In this document: piece by piece, positions 35,506-45,415 of the stretch | How the letters are laid out: each line of letters begins with the position of its first letter | Numbering within the stretch: position 1 is the first letter of the stretch | NCBI RefSeq assembly: GCF_900115655.1 | Contig: NZ_FOXF01000009.1 | Coordinates: 1-64,000 of the forward strand | DNA length: 64,000 nucleotides | DNA from: Ruminobacter amylophilus | GTDB lineage: Bacteria; Pseudomonadota; Gammaproteobacteria; Enterobacterales; Succinivibrionaceae | Direction: 5' to 3' | The notes under the pieces: generated by a model | Told to the model about the DNA's origin: nothing | Seen by the model: the letters and a program-made list of their open reading frames with translations, nothing else | Database searches by the model: none | Program-made: the position numbers and the translations under genes

Positions 35506-36519
35506 ATGTCCAGCCGATATCAACTGATAAAACTTGCTTCTGTACTGCTTTCCCTTTCCGTCCTTTCCCTTTCGTCACAGGCCGCCGCCAGCGACCAGAA
35601 CGAAACTCAGAAAACATCCTGCTTCAAAACCGACGGCATGAGTCAGGCCGCGGAAAAAGCCTATAAGGAATGTTTTAAGGCATACAGCGAAAGAGATGAA
35701 AATGCTCCGAAAATCTGTTTGAAATCAGCCGAAAAGCACCAGGATCCGCGTGTCTACTACCTGCTTGCCAGAATTGAAAGTGAAGGCATTCACAAGATGC
35801 CCAACCAGGGAAAATACATTGATCTCATGAAAAAATCTGCGGAAAGTTCCTTCCCTCCGGCTGACGAGGCCCTTGCCGAAATCATTCTTGATAACTACAT
35901 TCAGCAGTTTCCTCACAACAAGGCCACCGGCGAACAGGGGCTTTTTTATCTTAACAGAGCCGCGGCATGCGGTAACGAAAAGGCTCAGTACATACTGGCA
36001 GAAATGAAACTGCATGACGACTATGATGAACTTGTACCCTACGACATCGGCAAAGGCAACAGGGAAATGCTTGATCTTCTGGAAAAAGGGAATGACCACG
36101 TACGGCTTTATGCTGCCAAATGGCTTCTTGAGAAAAAAGACATCATCGACAAAATATCCGCACAGCTAGAAGAGAGAAAAAACAGTAAGGGGATTGATGC
36201 GGTTTTCCTTTCCCACATCATAAACGAATATCAGAAAGATCATGATTATCCGGTAAATCTCATGGAAGCCGCCGCCCAGAAATCCGGGCTCAAACAGGCC
36301 TACCTGAATCTTTTTGAATTCTACCGCCACAATGATGACATAAGCAGCAAACTGAGAGGTCTTATGTTTGCCGAAGCATACAGAGTATGCCGTGGCATCC
36401 CGCCATCAGGAGAACAGAAGGATGAAATCAAAATCATGATCGAAAAGACCGGAGAAAAAATAGTTAACGACGCCCTGGAATCAGGCAGACAGACCGCTGT
36501 CAACGTCGGATGCAACTAA
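35506..36519 (+). CDS. secreted Sel1/TPR-like repeat protein
   Basis: A 337-residue exported protein. The ATG at 35506 with GGAG upstream is preferred to a TTG 18 bp earlier. A signal peptide (about 1-26, cleavage near AAA) is followed by helical repeats of Sel1/TPR type, e.g. the segment DPRVYYLLARIESEGIH and NEKAQYILAEMKLHDDYDE, each resembling AxxxLAxLYxxG. Sel1-type proteins are usually adaptors in periplasmic complexes. No close family name recognised. Confidence 0.7.
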   Translation: MSSRYQLIKLASVLLSLSVLSLSSQAAASDQNETQKTSCFKTDGMSQAAEKAYKECFKAYSERDENAPKICLKSAEKHQDPRVYYLLARIESEGIHKMPNQGKYIDLMKKSAESSFPPADEALAEIILDNYIQQFPHNKATGEQGLFYLNRAAACGNEKAQYILAEMKLHDDYDELVPYDIGKGNREMLDLLEKGNDHVRLYAAKWLLEKKDIIDKISAQLEERKNSKGIDAVFLSHIINEYQKDHDYPVNLMEAAAQKSGLKQAYLNLFEFYRHNDDISSKLRGLMFAEAYRVCRGIPPSGEQKDEIKIMIEKTGEKIVNDALESGRQTAVNVGCN

Positions 36520-36904
36520 AAGCGGAAACGGATGTCAAAAACAGTATACCTGAGGCGGTGAAACGCACGGAGGACGTCAAAAGTTCCTGTTGCAAACACC
36601 GTTAAGCAGTATATACTAGATATCCGTGCAAACAGTGCGTGCTTAAACAGCGGAAAACTGCCGGCGTATTTTTCCGGTTAAAAAGTGCGCTCCGTACGGT
36701 ATGAATACGAAAAATTCAGTAAATATCTCAGTAATTATCATTAAAATAAAAAGATATTTTGATTTAAGGTATTCTTTGACTGTAAGATTATGTAAGTTTT
36801 ACAGCCTGTTAATCTCAAAGATACCTGAATACTTGGTAAGGATAAGGGAAACGGTGCTCATCCCTCCGTCACGAAACGACGGACTTTCGCACCCAGAAAC
36901 ATAT
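36520..36904 (+). promoter_or_regulatory. long leader/promoter region of bamE
   Basis: This 385-bp gap contains a good promoter: TTGCAA (36590-36595), a 16-bp spacer, TATACT (36612-36617), about 290 bp before the bamE ATG. An in-frame extension of bamE to 36701 has no ribosome-binding site and no family match. No small gene recognised. Confidence 0.45.
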
Positions 36905-37264
36905 ATGAAAAAAGCAACAGTCAGATTTTTATCAGTCATCGGAATTACCCTTGTGATGCTATTTGAGGCGGGATGCGCCTACAGACCGGATCTGCATCAG
37001 GGAAACTTCACGGAACAGAAGGACGTTGACAAGCTCCGTGTAGGCATGACCCAGGAACAGGTAAAATTCGTGCTCGGAACACCTATGCTTCTTGATCCTC
37101 TTGATGACTCAAGATGGTACTACATCAACTTCGTCCGCGAGGGCTGGAATGCTCCTGAGTACCGGACTCTGATAGTTATCTTTGATGAAGACAGGGTTGT
37201 ACGTGAAATCTCCGGCGATTTTCAGAAGCCGCAGAAATTCTATACTCCACTTACACAGTACTGA
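36905..37264 (+). CDS. bamE: outer-membrane assembly lipoprotein BamE
   Basis: A 119-residue lipoprotein (E. coli BamE 113). The signal peptide ends in FEAGC. The SmpA/OmlA domain has VDKLRVGMTQEQVKFVLGTPML, RWYYINF and a final beta strand. It belongs to the BAM complex, which inserts beta-barrel proteins into the outer membrane, and lies on the periplasmic side of that membrane. A second lipoprotein gene starts 21 bp downstream. Confidence 0.92.
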   Translation: MKKATVRFLSVIGITLVMLFEAGCAYRPDLHQGNFTEQKDVDKLRVGMTQEQVKFVLGTPMLLDPLDDSRWYYINFVREGWNAPEYRTLIVIFDEDRVVREISGDFQKPQKFYTPLTQY

Positions 37265-37285
37265 GACTAATCATCGGGGAAGCAT

Positions 37286-38185
37286 ATGAAAATCGGCTGG
37301 CTGATTCTTGCCTTTTTTGTCAGTGGTTGCGTTACCATACCGGAAAGAAACCCGGCTAAGCTTCCTCTGCATCTCAACACCTTCAAGGCATCAAACAACG
37401 GCATTTTCACCGACAGACCAGACCTTGACTACAAATTCAACGCCTATTCAAAGGAATGCGGTATCGCAATTTATCAGAGTGCCGACAAACTGGCGGAACT
37501 CTTTGCCTCAACACTTGACAGGAACTCCCCTGACTATCTGTATCTGCAGCAGTCAGGTTTTCTGTACGAATACAACCAGTGCATGACTCTTGCAAAAGAC
37601 AACATCAGAGTACGTACCGTAGACTTCAAAAAATACATGGCTGCACAAAACGGTTCCGCAGCGAACGAAAAGACATCCGCATCAAAAACCGGCGAACAGA
37701 CGGACAAAGCTCAGCAGAAGCCCGATAGTCAGAAAACCGGTACCGCAAATTCAGCGGACGCATCTTCAGCAATGAAAAACATACCGAAAAGAAGAGCTTT
37801 TCCGGTTAACAGGGATTTTCAGAACAGCTACAACAATCTGGCGGCAGCCAAGCCTAAGACTCCGGAAGATATTGCGGCCATTATCCTCGATTTCTATCTG
37901 ATGAAGGATTATAACAGTGCCAACGCCTGGCAGAACGAACTGTCTGGAGTTCTTACCAGGGAAGACAACATTTCCCCGGAACTTTATGTAGCCAGATACT
38001 TTTTCAGGCATAAGGAAACCAGGGACATCGGATACAAAATGCTGGAAGACTACGCCGCATACGGCAGTGTCAGAGCGCTGGAAATTCTGGATACGGCATC
38101 AGGCATAAAATACCGAAACGAACATCCGATGTGCCAGAAAAAATACCAGAAAATTGTGGAAATGCATACCAGGGATGACGAGTAG
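37286..38185 (+). CDS. lipoprotein of unknown function, downstream of bamE
   Basis: A 299-residue lipoprotein: MKIGWLILAFFVSGC gives a very short signal with lipidation at Cys15. The N-terminal part (about 50-120) has a compact helical region with three Cys; a Ser/Lys/Gln-rich disordered linker (about 120-175) follows; the C-terminal part (about 190-285) is helical, with LDFYLMKDYNSANAWQNEL, and may be TPR-like. It shares a transcript with bamE. I do not recognise a named family. Confidence 0.7.
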   Translation: MKIGWLILAFFVSGCVTIPERNPAKLPLHLNTFKASNNGIFTDRPDLDYKFNAYSKECGIAIYQSADKLAELFASTLDRNSPDYLYLQQSGFLYEYNQCMTLAKDNIRVRTVDFKKYMAAQNGSAANEKTSASKTGEQTDKAQQKPDSQKTGTANSADASSAMKNIPKRRAFPVNRDFQNSYNNLAAAKPKTPEDIAAIILDFYLMKDYNSANAWQNELSGVLTREDNISPELYVARYFFRHKETRDIGYKMLEDYAAYGSVRALEILDTASGIKYRNEHPMCQKKYQKIVEMHTRDDE

Positions 38186-38417
38186 AAAAATACTGTCTGC
38201 TCCGCGATTCACGCTCTTTTCAGTTCACCGGCAGGTCATTACCCCATAAAATCCGCAGTTCAGCCGTCACAACTGATAAATTTTTGGATAGGTTCACACA
38301 CACCCGCCGTTCGTAATTGTATGATAGAACACGTGTGTTTAACGTATCAGAGGAGCCCTTTCAGGCTCATTCCTCCCCTGAACGTAAATGATAATTTGAA
38401 TAATAACGGGACAGCAG

Positions 38418-39293
38418 ATGTCAGAAAACAATACTAATAATACCAGCACCGGCAGCGGTTCAGAACCGGTTATCGACAATCACAAGCTTGAACAGGCCAT
38501 TGTAAATCTCAATGAATCCAACACTCAGATCAATACCCAGAGAGTTATTCAGCTTCTCTGCAGCGCGAAACTGGTGGTTCCGTTCAATATTTCTGATGAA
38601 GACAAGGCTGTCAGAACCGAAGAAAAGAAAAACAGTCAGGGTGAAGTAATAATCAACAAGGGCGCATCCATAAATCTGGTGTTCCTGACCAATGAAGAAC
38701 AGGAAACCTACTGCCCGGTGTTCACCTCCAAGGAAGAATCCGACAAAATGACCATTCCGTGCTCAGGCATGTTCGTTCAGCCTTTCATGGCACTCGCAAA
38801 GGCTGTTACTGCAGATAATCTCGGCATCAAGGGGATGGTTATCAATCCTTTCGGTATGGCCATGACACTCTCTGTTCCTCTTCTCAAGGACATTATCAAA
38901 AGAGCTGAGGAGCAGTCCAGAAACCGCAACTATACTCTCAAGGCGGGAGAAAAGGTGGTAATCACCGAACCGGATGCCTCAGCCAAGACGCTCACCGACA
39001 TCGTTACTGCCGTGGTAAGAAACCACAAGTGTATCGAAAGAGCCTTTTTGAGAAAGATGATAAGGCCGCAGGCTGAAACCGCAAACAACTCCAGCTACCT
39101 GATTATTCTGGATTCCAGTGATCCTGATGAGGACATCACTCATCTTTTCAGGGATCTCGGAAAGCTGTGTACTCCTCACGTCAAGGACATGCCGCTGGAT
39201 TTTCTGCGATACGATGAAGACAACAACTTCATTAAGGAAGCGCTTGCCGGAGCAAAACCTTTTTACCGCAAAAAGAAATTCGGAATTTTTTAA
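38418..39293 (+). CDS. SseB-family protein
   Basis: A 291-residue protein with the two-part SseB layout. The N-terminal domain (about 20-155) has LVFLTNEEQETYCPVFTSKEE and GMFVQPFMALAKAVTADNLGIKGMVINPFG; the C-terminal domain (about 205-285) has YLIILDSSDPDEDITHLFRDLG. The name comes from an E. coli gene affecting serine sensitivity; biochemical function is unknown. Cytoplasmic. A GC-rich stem (39309-39330) follows its stop, then ppk1. Confidence 0.78.
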   Translation: MSENNTNNTSTGSGSEPVIDNHKLEQAIVNLNESNTQINTQRVIQLLCSAKLVVPFNISDEDKAVRTEEKKNSQGEVIINKGASINLVFLTNEEQETYCPVFTSKEESDKMTIPCSGMFVQPFMALAKAVTADNLGIKGMVINPFGMAMTLSVPLLKDIIKRAEEQSRNRNYTLKAGEKVVITEPDASAKTLTDIVTAVVRNHKCIERAFLRKMIRPQAETANNSSYLIILDSSDPDEDITHLFRDLGKLCTPHVKDMPLDFLRYDEDNNFIKEALAGAKPFYRKKKFGIF

Positions 39294-39369
39294 TTCCGGA
39301 TTTGTTGAAACGGCGGGCATAAACGCCGTTCCGTTCTGATTCTGTTAATTCATGGAAGTAAGATTATTT

Positions 39370-41508
39370 ATGAAAAACGATGTTTTAATGGCTAAAGAAT
39401 TAAGCTGGATCTCTTTCAATGAAAGAGTTCTGCAGGAAGCTCAGGATCCGAGTGTACCAATTATTGAAAGAGTACGCTTTCTGGGCATTTATTCCAGTAA
39501 TCAGGACGAATTCTTCAAGGTTAAGATCGCCGAACTGAAAAGACAGGTCATGATTGACGAGGAAAACAATCAGAACTCTCCCGCAAGACAGCTGCTGAAG
39601 AAGGCTCTCGCCAGAGTAAAACAGTTGGGCAAGGTTTTCGACAAGACCTACAAGGAACTGATGGAAGAGCTCAAGACCCACAACATCTATCTTCTTGACG
39701 AAAATCAGATTTCCGAAACACAGCGTGAATGGGTCAGAAACTTCTTCCGCGCCAACGTGCTCAAACACATCAGCCCGGTAATCATCAATGAAAACATAGA
39801 CCTGGTAACCTTTCTCAAGGATAAATATCCTTATCTTTTTGTAAAAATGAGCAAAAAGAATAAAAAGGACCAGTACGCTCTTATTGAAATTCCGACTGAC
39901 AATCTGCCAAGATTCATTCAGATTCCGTCAGACAACAGGAAAGATAAGGTGCTGATGATTCTTGATAACGTAATCCGCATCGGCCTCAACCGCATTTTCC
40001 GCGGGCTTTTTGATTATGACGAAATCTGTGCCTACACCGTGAAAATGAACAGAGATGCCGAATATGACCTTTCCGCTCAGATTGACAGAACCCTGCTCGA
40101 AAACATGTCACAGAGTCTCAAGCAGAGACTTATCGCCATGCCGGTCCGCGTAGCCTACGACAGGGAAATGCCAAAGGGGATGGTTGAGCAGTTCATCAAT
40201 CAGCTGCACATCAAAGACATGGATTCCGTAATGGACGGCGGCAGATACCACAACTTCAAGGATTTCATCAGTTTTCCGAATGTGGGAAGGGAATACCTTG
40301 AACACACCAAGCTTCCGGCTCTGAACTCCAACAGATTCGATCAGGCAAGCAACATGTTTCAGGCTATAGCGGCCGGGGACATTCTGCTTTACTACCCTTA
40401 CCATTCATTCAGATATTTCACGGAACTTCTGCGTCAGGCATCTTACGATCCGGCAGTAAGATCCATAAAGATAAATATCTACCGCGTGGCCAGCAACAGC
40501 CGTGTTATCAACTCCCTGATTGATGCCGCCAACAACGGCAAGAATGTTACCGTGGTGGTGGAACTCAAGGCAAGATTTGATGAAGAGAACAATATCCGCT
40601 GGGCCAGCAGACTTACCGAAGCCGGCGTAAAGGTGCTGTTCGGCATGCCTAGTCTCAAGATTCACTCAAAGCTCTGTCTCATCACCAGAATCGAGAACGG
40701 AGGCATTGTCCGTTATGCCCACATCGGCACCGGTAACTTCAATGAAAAAACGGCTAAAATCTACACAGACTTCGCCCTCTTCACAAAGAACCAGGACCTT
40801 ACCGAAGAAGTGGAAAAGGTGTTCGACTTCATTGAGTACCCTTACACCAGACCTAAGTTCAATCATCTGATGGTATCCCCTATCAATTCACGTAAAAAGA
40901 TTTATGAACTGATTGAAAACGAAGTCAAGAATGTTCAGGCCGGTCTTGAAGCCAGAATCATTCTGAAGGTCAACAACCTCGTGGACAAAGCTCTGATCGA
41001 TAAACTGTATCTGGCTTCCCAGGCGGGTGTAAAAATTGACATTATCGTCAGAGGCATGTGTTCTCTGCTTCCGGGTGTTCCGGGATTAAGCGACAATATC
41101 AAGGGCATCAGCATAGTTGACCGTTTCCTTGAACATCCTCGCATCATGTACTTCCATAACAACGGAGATGTTAAGCTTTACATATCATCAGCCGACTGGA
41201 TGACCAGAAATCTTGATTTAAGAATTGAGGTAGGTACGCCAATCTACGATCCTGAACTGAAGAATCACATTCTTAACATTCTCAATATTCAGCTGAATGA
41301 CAACATGAAAGCCAGAATCATCAATAAAGAACAGGACAACCAGTACGTTCAGAGAGGCAATCACAGGAAGATCCGCTCCCAGATAGCCATCTATGAATAC
41401 GTACAGACTCATGAAAGAAACCTCAGTCTGCTGAATCCGATAGCTGACGAGAAAAAGACGGATAAAAAAACGACAAAGGTTAAAAAGGCTGATAAAAAGG
41501 CGAAATAA
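39370..41508 (+). CDS. ppk1: polyphosphate kinase 1
   Basis: A 712-residue PPK1, which makes polyphosphate from ATP. The start at 39370 is preferred because GGAAG lies before it; an in-frame ATG 18 bp upstream has no site. The E. coli enzyme (688) aligns along its whole length: KELSWISFNERVLQEAQDPS at the N-terminus, FDYDEICAYTVKMNRDAEYD, and two phospholipase D-like catalytic domains. SLKIHSKLCLI carries the His expected to be phosphorylated, followed by YAHIGTGNFNEKTAKIYTD. The C-terminal 20 residues are Lys-rich. No ppx is adjacent. A strong terminator follows. Confidence 0.96.
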   Translation: MKNDVLMAKELSWISFNERVLQEAQDPSVPIIERVRFLGIYSSNQDEFFKVKIAELKRQVMIDEENNQNSPARQLLKKALARVKQLGKVFDKTYKELMEELKTHNIYLLDENQISETQREWVRNFFRANVLKHISPVIINENIDLVTFLKDKYPYLFVKMSKKNKKDQYALIEIPTDNLPRFIQIPSDNRKDKVLMILDNVIRIGLNRIFRGLFDYDEICAYTVKMNRDAEYDLSAQIDRTLLENMSQSLKQRLIAMPVRVAYDREMPKGMVEQFINQLHIKDMDSVMDGGRYHNFKDFISFPNVGREYLEHTKLPALNSNRFDQASNMFQAIAAGDILLYYPYHSFRYFTELLRQASYDPAVRSIKINIYRVASNSRVINSLIDAANNGKNVTVVVELKARFDEENNIRWASRLTEAGVKVLFGMPSLKIHSKLCLITRIENGGIVRYAHIGTGNFNEKTAKIYTDFALFTKNQDLTEEVEKVFDFIEYPYTRPKFNHLMVSPINSRKKIYELIENEVKNVQAGLEARIILKVNNLVDKALIDKLYLASQAGVKIDIIVRGMCSLLPGVPGLSDNIKGISIVDRFLEHPRIMYFHNNGDVKLYISSADWMTRNLDLRIEVGTPIYDPELKNHILNILNIQLNDNMKARIINKEQDNQYVQRGNHRKIRSQIAIYEYVQTHERNLSLLNPIADEKKTDKKTTKVKKADKKAK

Positions 41509-41526
41509 ACACTGATGTCAGAGATT

Positions 41527-41560
41527 AATCCCGGTATCACGCATACCGGGATTTTCATTT
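41527..41560 (+). terminator. ppk1 terminator
   Basis: AATCCCGGTAT (41527-41537) pairs with ATACCGGGATT (41543-41553) around a 5-nt loop, followed by TTTCATTT. Confidence 0.85.
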
Positions 41561-41758
41561 AAGGATCCGACTGTTGAACTGCCGGCTAATCAGGAAGATA
41601 AGACCTTATACCGTTTCGCAGTTCCTTTTGCCAGTCACTGCTTTTTCCCCCTTGAATCCCCGAAAACTTTTGGTTCTATAATTTTAACGTCAGGAATCAA
41701 AGTGTCTTTAACCTGCATAAATATCTTTCCTGTAACGGATTATCTCCATGTGACGACA

Positions 41759-42640
41759 TCATTCACGAAAAACAGAAGTTTCCGCAAGCTCGGCAAGATA
41801 CCTGCCGTAATCACTGCATTTATATTTTTCCGCCAGTTTTCTAAGCTGACCGTTATCTATGTAATGCATTTCGTAGGCAATTTCATCAGGAGAACATATC
41901 TGGCAGTTGAGTCTTTTTTCCAGTGTTCTGATATACGATGAAGCATCCAGCAGAAGTTCCGGAGTTCCCATGTCAAACCAGGCTACTCCGCGACCGAGCA
42001 GTTCAACCCTGAGATTGCCGTTTTTGAGATAAATATTGTTTATATCGGTTATTTCAAGTTCATTACGGGCAGACGGAATAATGCTTTTAGCATATGAAAC
42101 AACACTGTTGTCGTAAAAATACAGTCCGGTTACCGCATATTTGGAAACCGGATTATCAGGCTTTTCCACTATTGATACCGGTTCCTGTCTGTCGTTGAAC
42201 TCAATCACTCCGTATCTTTCCGGATTGTTGACGACGTAACCGAATACCACAGCCCCGCTCTGAAGGGAGGCACACTTCTGCAGCAGATCAGGAAACTTGT
42301 GACCGTGATAGATATTGTCACCGAGAATAAGGCACACGCTGTCGCCGCCGATAAACTCCTCTCCGATAAGAAAGGCCTCGGCTATTCCGTTCGGACTGTG
42401 CTGAACGGCATACCTTATGCTGAGTCCCCACTGGGAACCGTCATCAAGAAGGCTGCGATAGAGAGACTGATCCCTTGGTGTGGAAATAACCAGTATATCC
42501 CTGATTCCCGCAAGCATGAGAATGGACAGAGGATAGTAAATCATCGGTTTATCATATACGGGAAGCAGCTGCTTGTTCGCGGCAATGGTCAGAGGCCAGA
42601 GTCTGCTGCCTGTTCCACCCGCCAGAATGATTCCCTTCAT
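41759..42640 (-). CDS. rmlA: glucose-1-phosphate thymidylyltransferase
   Basis: A 293-residue nucleotidyltransferase that makes dTDP-glucose, the first step to dTDP-rhamnose and other dTDP-sugars for LPS or surface glycans. The N-terminal [11 protein letters not shown] loop, PKDQ-like [14 protein letters not shown] and [18 protein letters not shown] are all typical of RmlA. The other rml genes (rmlBCD) are not here. Same strand as hldE and hldD, 130 bp after hldD. Confidence 0.94.
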   Translation of the reverse strand: MKGIILAGGTGSRLWPLTIAANKQLLPVYDKPMIYYPLSILMLAGIRDILVISTPRDQSLYRSLLDDGSQWGLSIRYAVQHSPNGIAEAFLIGEEFIGGDSVCLILGDNIYHGHKFPDLLQKCASLQSGAVVFGYVVNNPERYGVIEFNDRQEPVSIVEKPDNPVSKYAVTGLYFYDNSVVSYAKSIIPSARNELEITDINNIYLKNGNLRVELLGRGVAWFDMGTPELLLDASSYIRTLEKRLNCQICSPDEIAYEMHYIDNGQLRKLAEKYKCSDYGRYLAELAETSVFRE

Positions 42641-42770
42641 GATTTCAACCTCAATTAAGTCCGGATTACACGGAATGCTTCTGCAAAAAAAAACACCTGA
42701 TTAATACAACAGGCATCCCGAAGATTTTCTCTCCGGAATGCCGTAAAAATAAAAGACCTGAACAGAGGTA

Positions 42771-43757
42771 TTACAGATAAGGATCTTCCTTGTTCAGATA
42801 ATTTATCACATAGTCTGCAACGCCTTCCTCAAGAGAAGTCATAGGCTTGTCATACCCTGCCTCGCGAAGCTTGGACATGTTTGCTTCAGTAAAATACTGA
42901 TATCTGTCTCTGATGCTTTCAGGCATATCCACAAAAGTGATTTTTTCTTCAAGTCCCAGAGCATTCCAGGTAGCCTTGGCAAGATCATAGAATGAACGTG
43001 CCTTCCCTGTTCCCACATTAAACAGGCCGTTTACTTCAGGATGCTGAAGAAGCCATACGATTACGTTAACAACATCCTTTACGTATACGAAATCTCTCAG
43101 CTGCCAGCCGTCCTTATAGTTCGGATTGTATGACTTGAACAGCTTAACAGGTTCATTGTTCTTAACAGACGGGAAGATATGCGCGATAACAGACTTCTGA
43201 CCGCCCTTGTGATACTCATTAGGACCGTATACGTTAAAGAACTTCAGACCAGCATACTGCTTTGGAGTGGCTCTTCCCTCGGCAATTTCACGTGCAACCT
43301 TGACATCAAAGGAAGCTTTACTCCAGCCGTACGGATTAAGAGGACGCAGGGATTTGAGATAATCAAGAGAAGCATTGTCATCAAAGCCGTTTTCACCTGA
43401 ACCGTAGGTAGCTGCTGAAGATGCATAGATAAACTGTGCATTATTGTCTCGGCAGAAGCACCAGAGCTTCCATGCCAGCTGCTGATTATTGGTCAGTATT
43501 CTGTCAACATCTCTCTCGGTGGTTGTGGAAATAGCGCCCATGTTGATTACTGCGGTGATTTCAGACTTGTGAGCCTCCAGAAAATCATCCATCTGTTCCG
43601 GAAGAATGATTCCGCCGAGTTCATGCTTGGCAAGATTCTTCCATCTGTCGTCTGTTCCCAGCCAGTCAACAACGTAAACATCATGAATGTTCAGTTCGTC
43701 AAGCTTGGCTACAATGCATGAACCTATAAATCCAACACCGCCTGTAACGATAATCAT
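42771..43757 (-). CDS. hldD: ADP-L-glycero-D-manno-heptose-6-epimerase
   Basis: A 328-residue short-chain dehydrogenase-type epimerase that produces ADP-L-glycero-D-manno-heptose for the LPS inner core. The NAD(P) motif is GGVGFIGS near the N-terminus. YASSAATYGSGENGF, the catalytic YGWSK and FRYFNVYGP-like KFFNVYGPNEYHKGG identify HldD. It starts 58 bp after hldE. The pair supports heptose-containing LPS. Confidence 0.93.
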   Translation of the reverse strand: MIIVTGGVGFIGSCIVAKLDELNIHDVYVVDWLGTDDRWKNLAKHELGGIILPEQMDDFLEAHKSEITAVINMGAISTTTERDVDRILTNNQQLAWKLWCFCRDNNAQFIYASSAATYGSGENGFDDNASLDYLKSLRPLNPYGWSKASFDVKVAREIAEGRATPKQYAGLKFFNVYGPNEYHKGGQKSVIAHIFPSVKNNEPVKLFKSYNPNYKDGWQLRDFVYVKDVVNVIVWLLQHPEVNGLFNVGTGKARSFYDLAKATWNALGLEEKITFVDMPESIRDRYQYFTEANMSKLREAGYDKPMTSLEEGVADYVINYLNKEDPYL

Positions 43758-43815
43758 AAAATTTTCCTCAATTCAAAAAACTGACAGTCACGGGCTGTCA
43801 ACAGATTAAATTCCT

Positions 43816-45135
43816 TTAATTCAAAGAAATTACATCTTCTTCATGCAGACTTATATCAGCCGCATGTTTCCGTAAAAACTCATTAATGTCATCAGTACTG
43901 CCCACGCTGTCAACGGCAATATGATTGCAGAGCACTGCCCTGGCAAGTTCACTTCCGCCGTTTTTACCGCAGATAACGGCAATCAGGCAGTCACAGCCTG
44001 ATTTGATGTCGTTGAGCTTTTCAATCTGATCGGCACTCAGAGAAGTGAAATCACTGTAAACAATCTTAACAGACTTGTGCTGCTTTCCTGCCTTGGCAAT
44101 CAGAGCTGCAAGGTCATCGTCACTCAGCATTGAGCTTTCGGCTCTTGCCCTGCCGATATCGGAACAGGCGTTGCAGAGTTCCTCGAAGGAAACAGTGGCT
44201 GTCCCCAGTTTGCCCACCACAATACCGGAAGCCTTGTTGGCAAGCACCATGGCATCCTTGATCGCCATGCCTGCACCGATGGCCATACCGAGTGTGGCAA
44301 GGGTGGTATCGCCTGCACCTGATACATCGTAAACTTCACGAGCTTCGGTGAAGATATGATTAATCTTCTTTTCCCTTCTGGAAATATGAAGCATGCCGTA
44401 CTCACTGAGAGTCACAATTAGATTGTCTATATCGTGAGTTTCCATGAGACGAACGGCACCTTCTGTAACTTCTTCATGGAAGGTTTCGCTCTTCGGAGAA
44501 TATTTTCTGCCTGTAGCCTCACCGAATTCCTTGAGATTAGGTTTAATCAGTGTGGCTCCGCGGTACTTTGAATAATCAAGCCCCTTGGGATCCGCAATAA
44601 CCGGTTTGTTCAGCTTACGGCAGATGCTGATAATCATCTGAGTGGTTTCAACGGTAAGAATACCCTTGTTGTAGTCAGAAAGAAGAACCACATCAGCCCC
44701 TTTGATGGCCTTCATAAGAATGCTTTCAAAACGGTCAAGAACATTGGCGATGATCGGAAGATTCTTTTCGTGGTCAACTCTGACAATATGATTGTTTCCG
44801 GCAATAAGTCTGGCTTTTACAATTGTAGGATAATCATTAAGACGAAGCAGATGGCTGTGCACTCCGATATTCTTGAGGAGTGATGAAATCTTGCGACCTT
44901 CCGCATCATTGCCGATAACTCCCAGAAAATCACACTTGCAGCCCAAGGAAGTAATATTGGCCACCACGTTACCTGCACCGCCAAGCATTTCCTTCTCATG
45001 ATCGTATTTGAAAATAGGCACCGGAGCTTCAGGAGAAATTCGTTCAACTTTACCGTAAATAAAACGATCCAGCATAATATCTCCGATAACCAAAGGACTG
45101 ATTTTACGGAGTTTTTCCAAACGTGTTGCAGACAT
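43816..45135 (-). CDS. hldE: HldE: heptose-7-phosphate kinase with degenerate transferase domain
   Basis: A 439-residue protein; E. coli HldE has 477. The kinase domain (about 1-320) is intact: LGGAGNVVANITSLG, LLSDYNKGIL, DPKGLDYSKYRGATLIKPN and the PfkB signature GAGDT with catalytic Asp276. The C-terminal domain (about 340-439) should be a nucleotidyltransferase with a TNGxFDxLHxGH motif. Here the corresponding stretch reads VYSDFTSLSADQIEKL, with no HxGH, and the later ISST-type motif is also missing. So it probably no longer transfers ADP; a separate adenylyltransferase would be needed. hldD follows at 58 bp. Confidence 0.88.
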   Translation of the reverse strand: MSATRLEKLRKISPLVIGDIMLDRFIYGKVERISPEAPVPIFKYDHEKEMLGGAGNVVANITSLGCKCDFLGVIGNDAEGRKISSLLKNIGVHSHLLRLNDYPTIVKARLIAGNNHIVRVDHEKNLPIIANVLDRFESILMKAIKGADVVLLSDYNKGILTVETTQMIISICRKLNKPVIADPKGLDYSKYRGATLIKPNLKEFGEATGRKYSPKSETFHEEVTEGAVRLMETHDIDNLIVTLSEYGMLHISRREKKINHIFTEAREVYDVSGAGDTTLATLGMAIGAGMAIKDAMVLANKASGIVVGKLGTATVSFEELCNACSDIGRARAESSMLSDDDLAALIAKAGKQHKSVKIVYSDFTSLSADQIEKLNDIKSGCDCLIAVICGKNGGSELARAVLCNHIAVDSVGSTDDINEFLRKHAADISLHEEDVISLN

Positions 45136-45362
45136 GCGGTATATCCTCTTATTATAAATTGTTCATATTCGGACTGTACGGTCAGTCAGAGCAGGTCATC
45201 CCAAACAACTTAGCACATATTACCATATTATAAGGGATTTAATGCATTATAATAAACCACAAATGCACAGCGGTTCACTGCTTTGACTGTTTTTACGGAC
45301 AATATGTCCGTTCCTGCCTGATTAAAAGACCGTATTCTGTTTAATTAAGAGAATAAACACAT

Positions 45363-45393
45363 AAAAAAAGGAGTCATGACAAAACATGACTCC
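45363..45393 (-). terminator. flotillin-gene terminator
   Basis: GGAGTCATG (45370-45378) pairs with CATGACTCC (45385-45393), followed on the minus strand by seven Ts. It separates the flotillin cluster from hldE. Confidence 0.85.
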
Positions 45394-45415
45394 CTTAGAT
45401 AATCCAGCTTAAATA

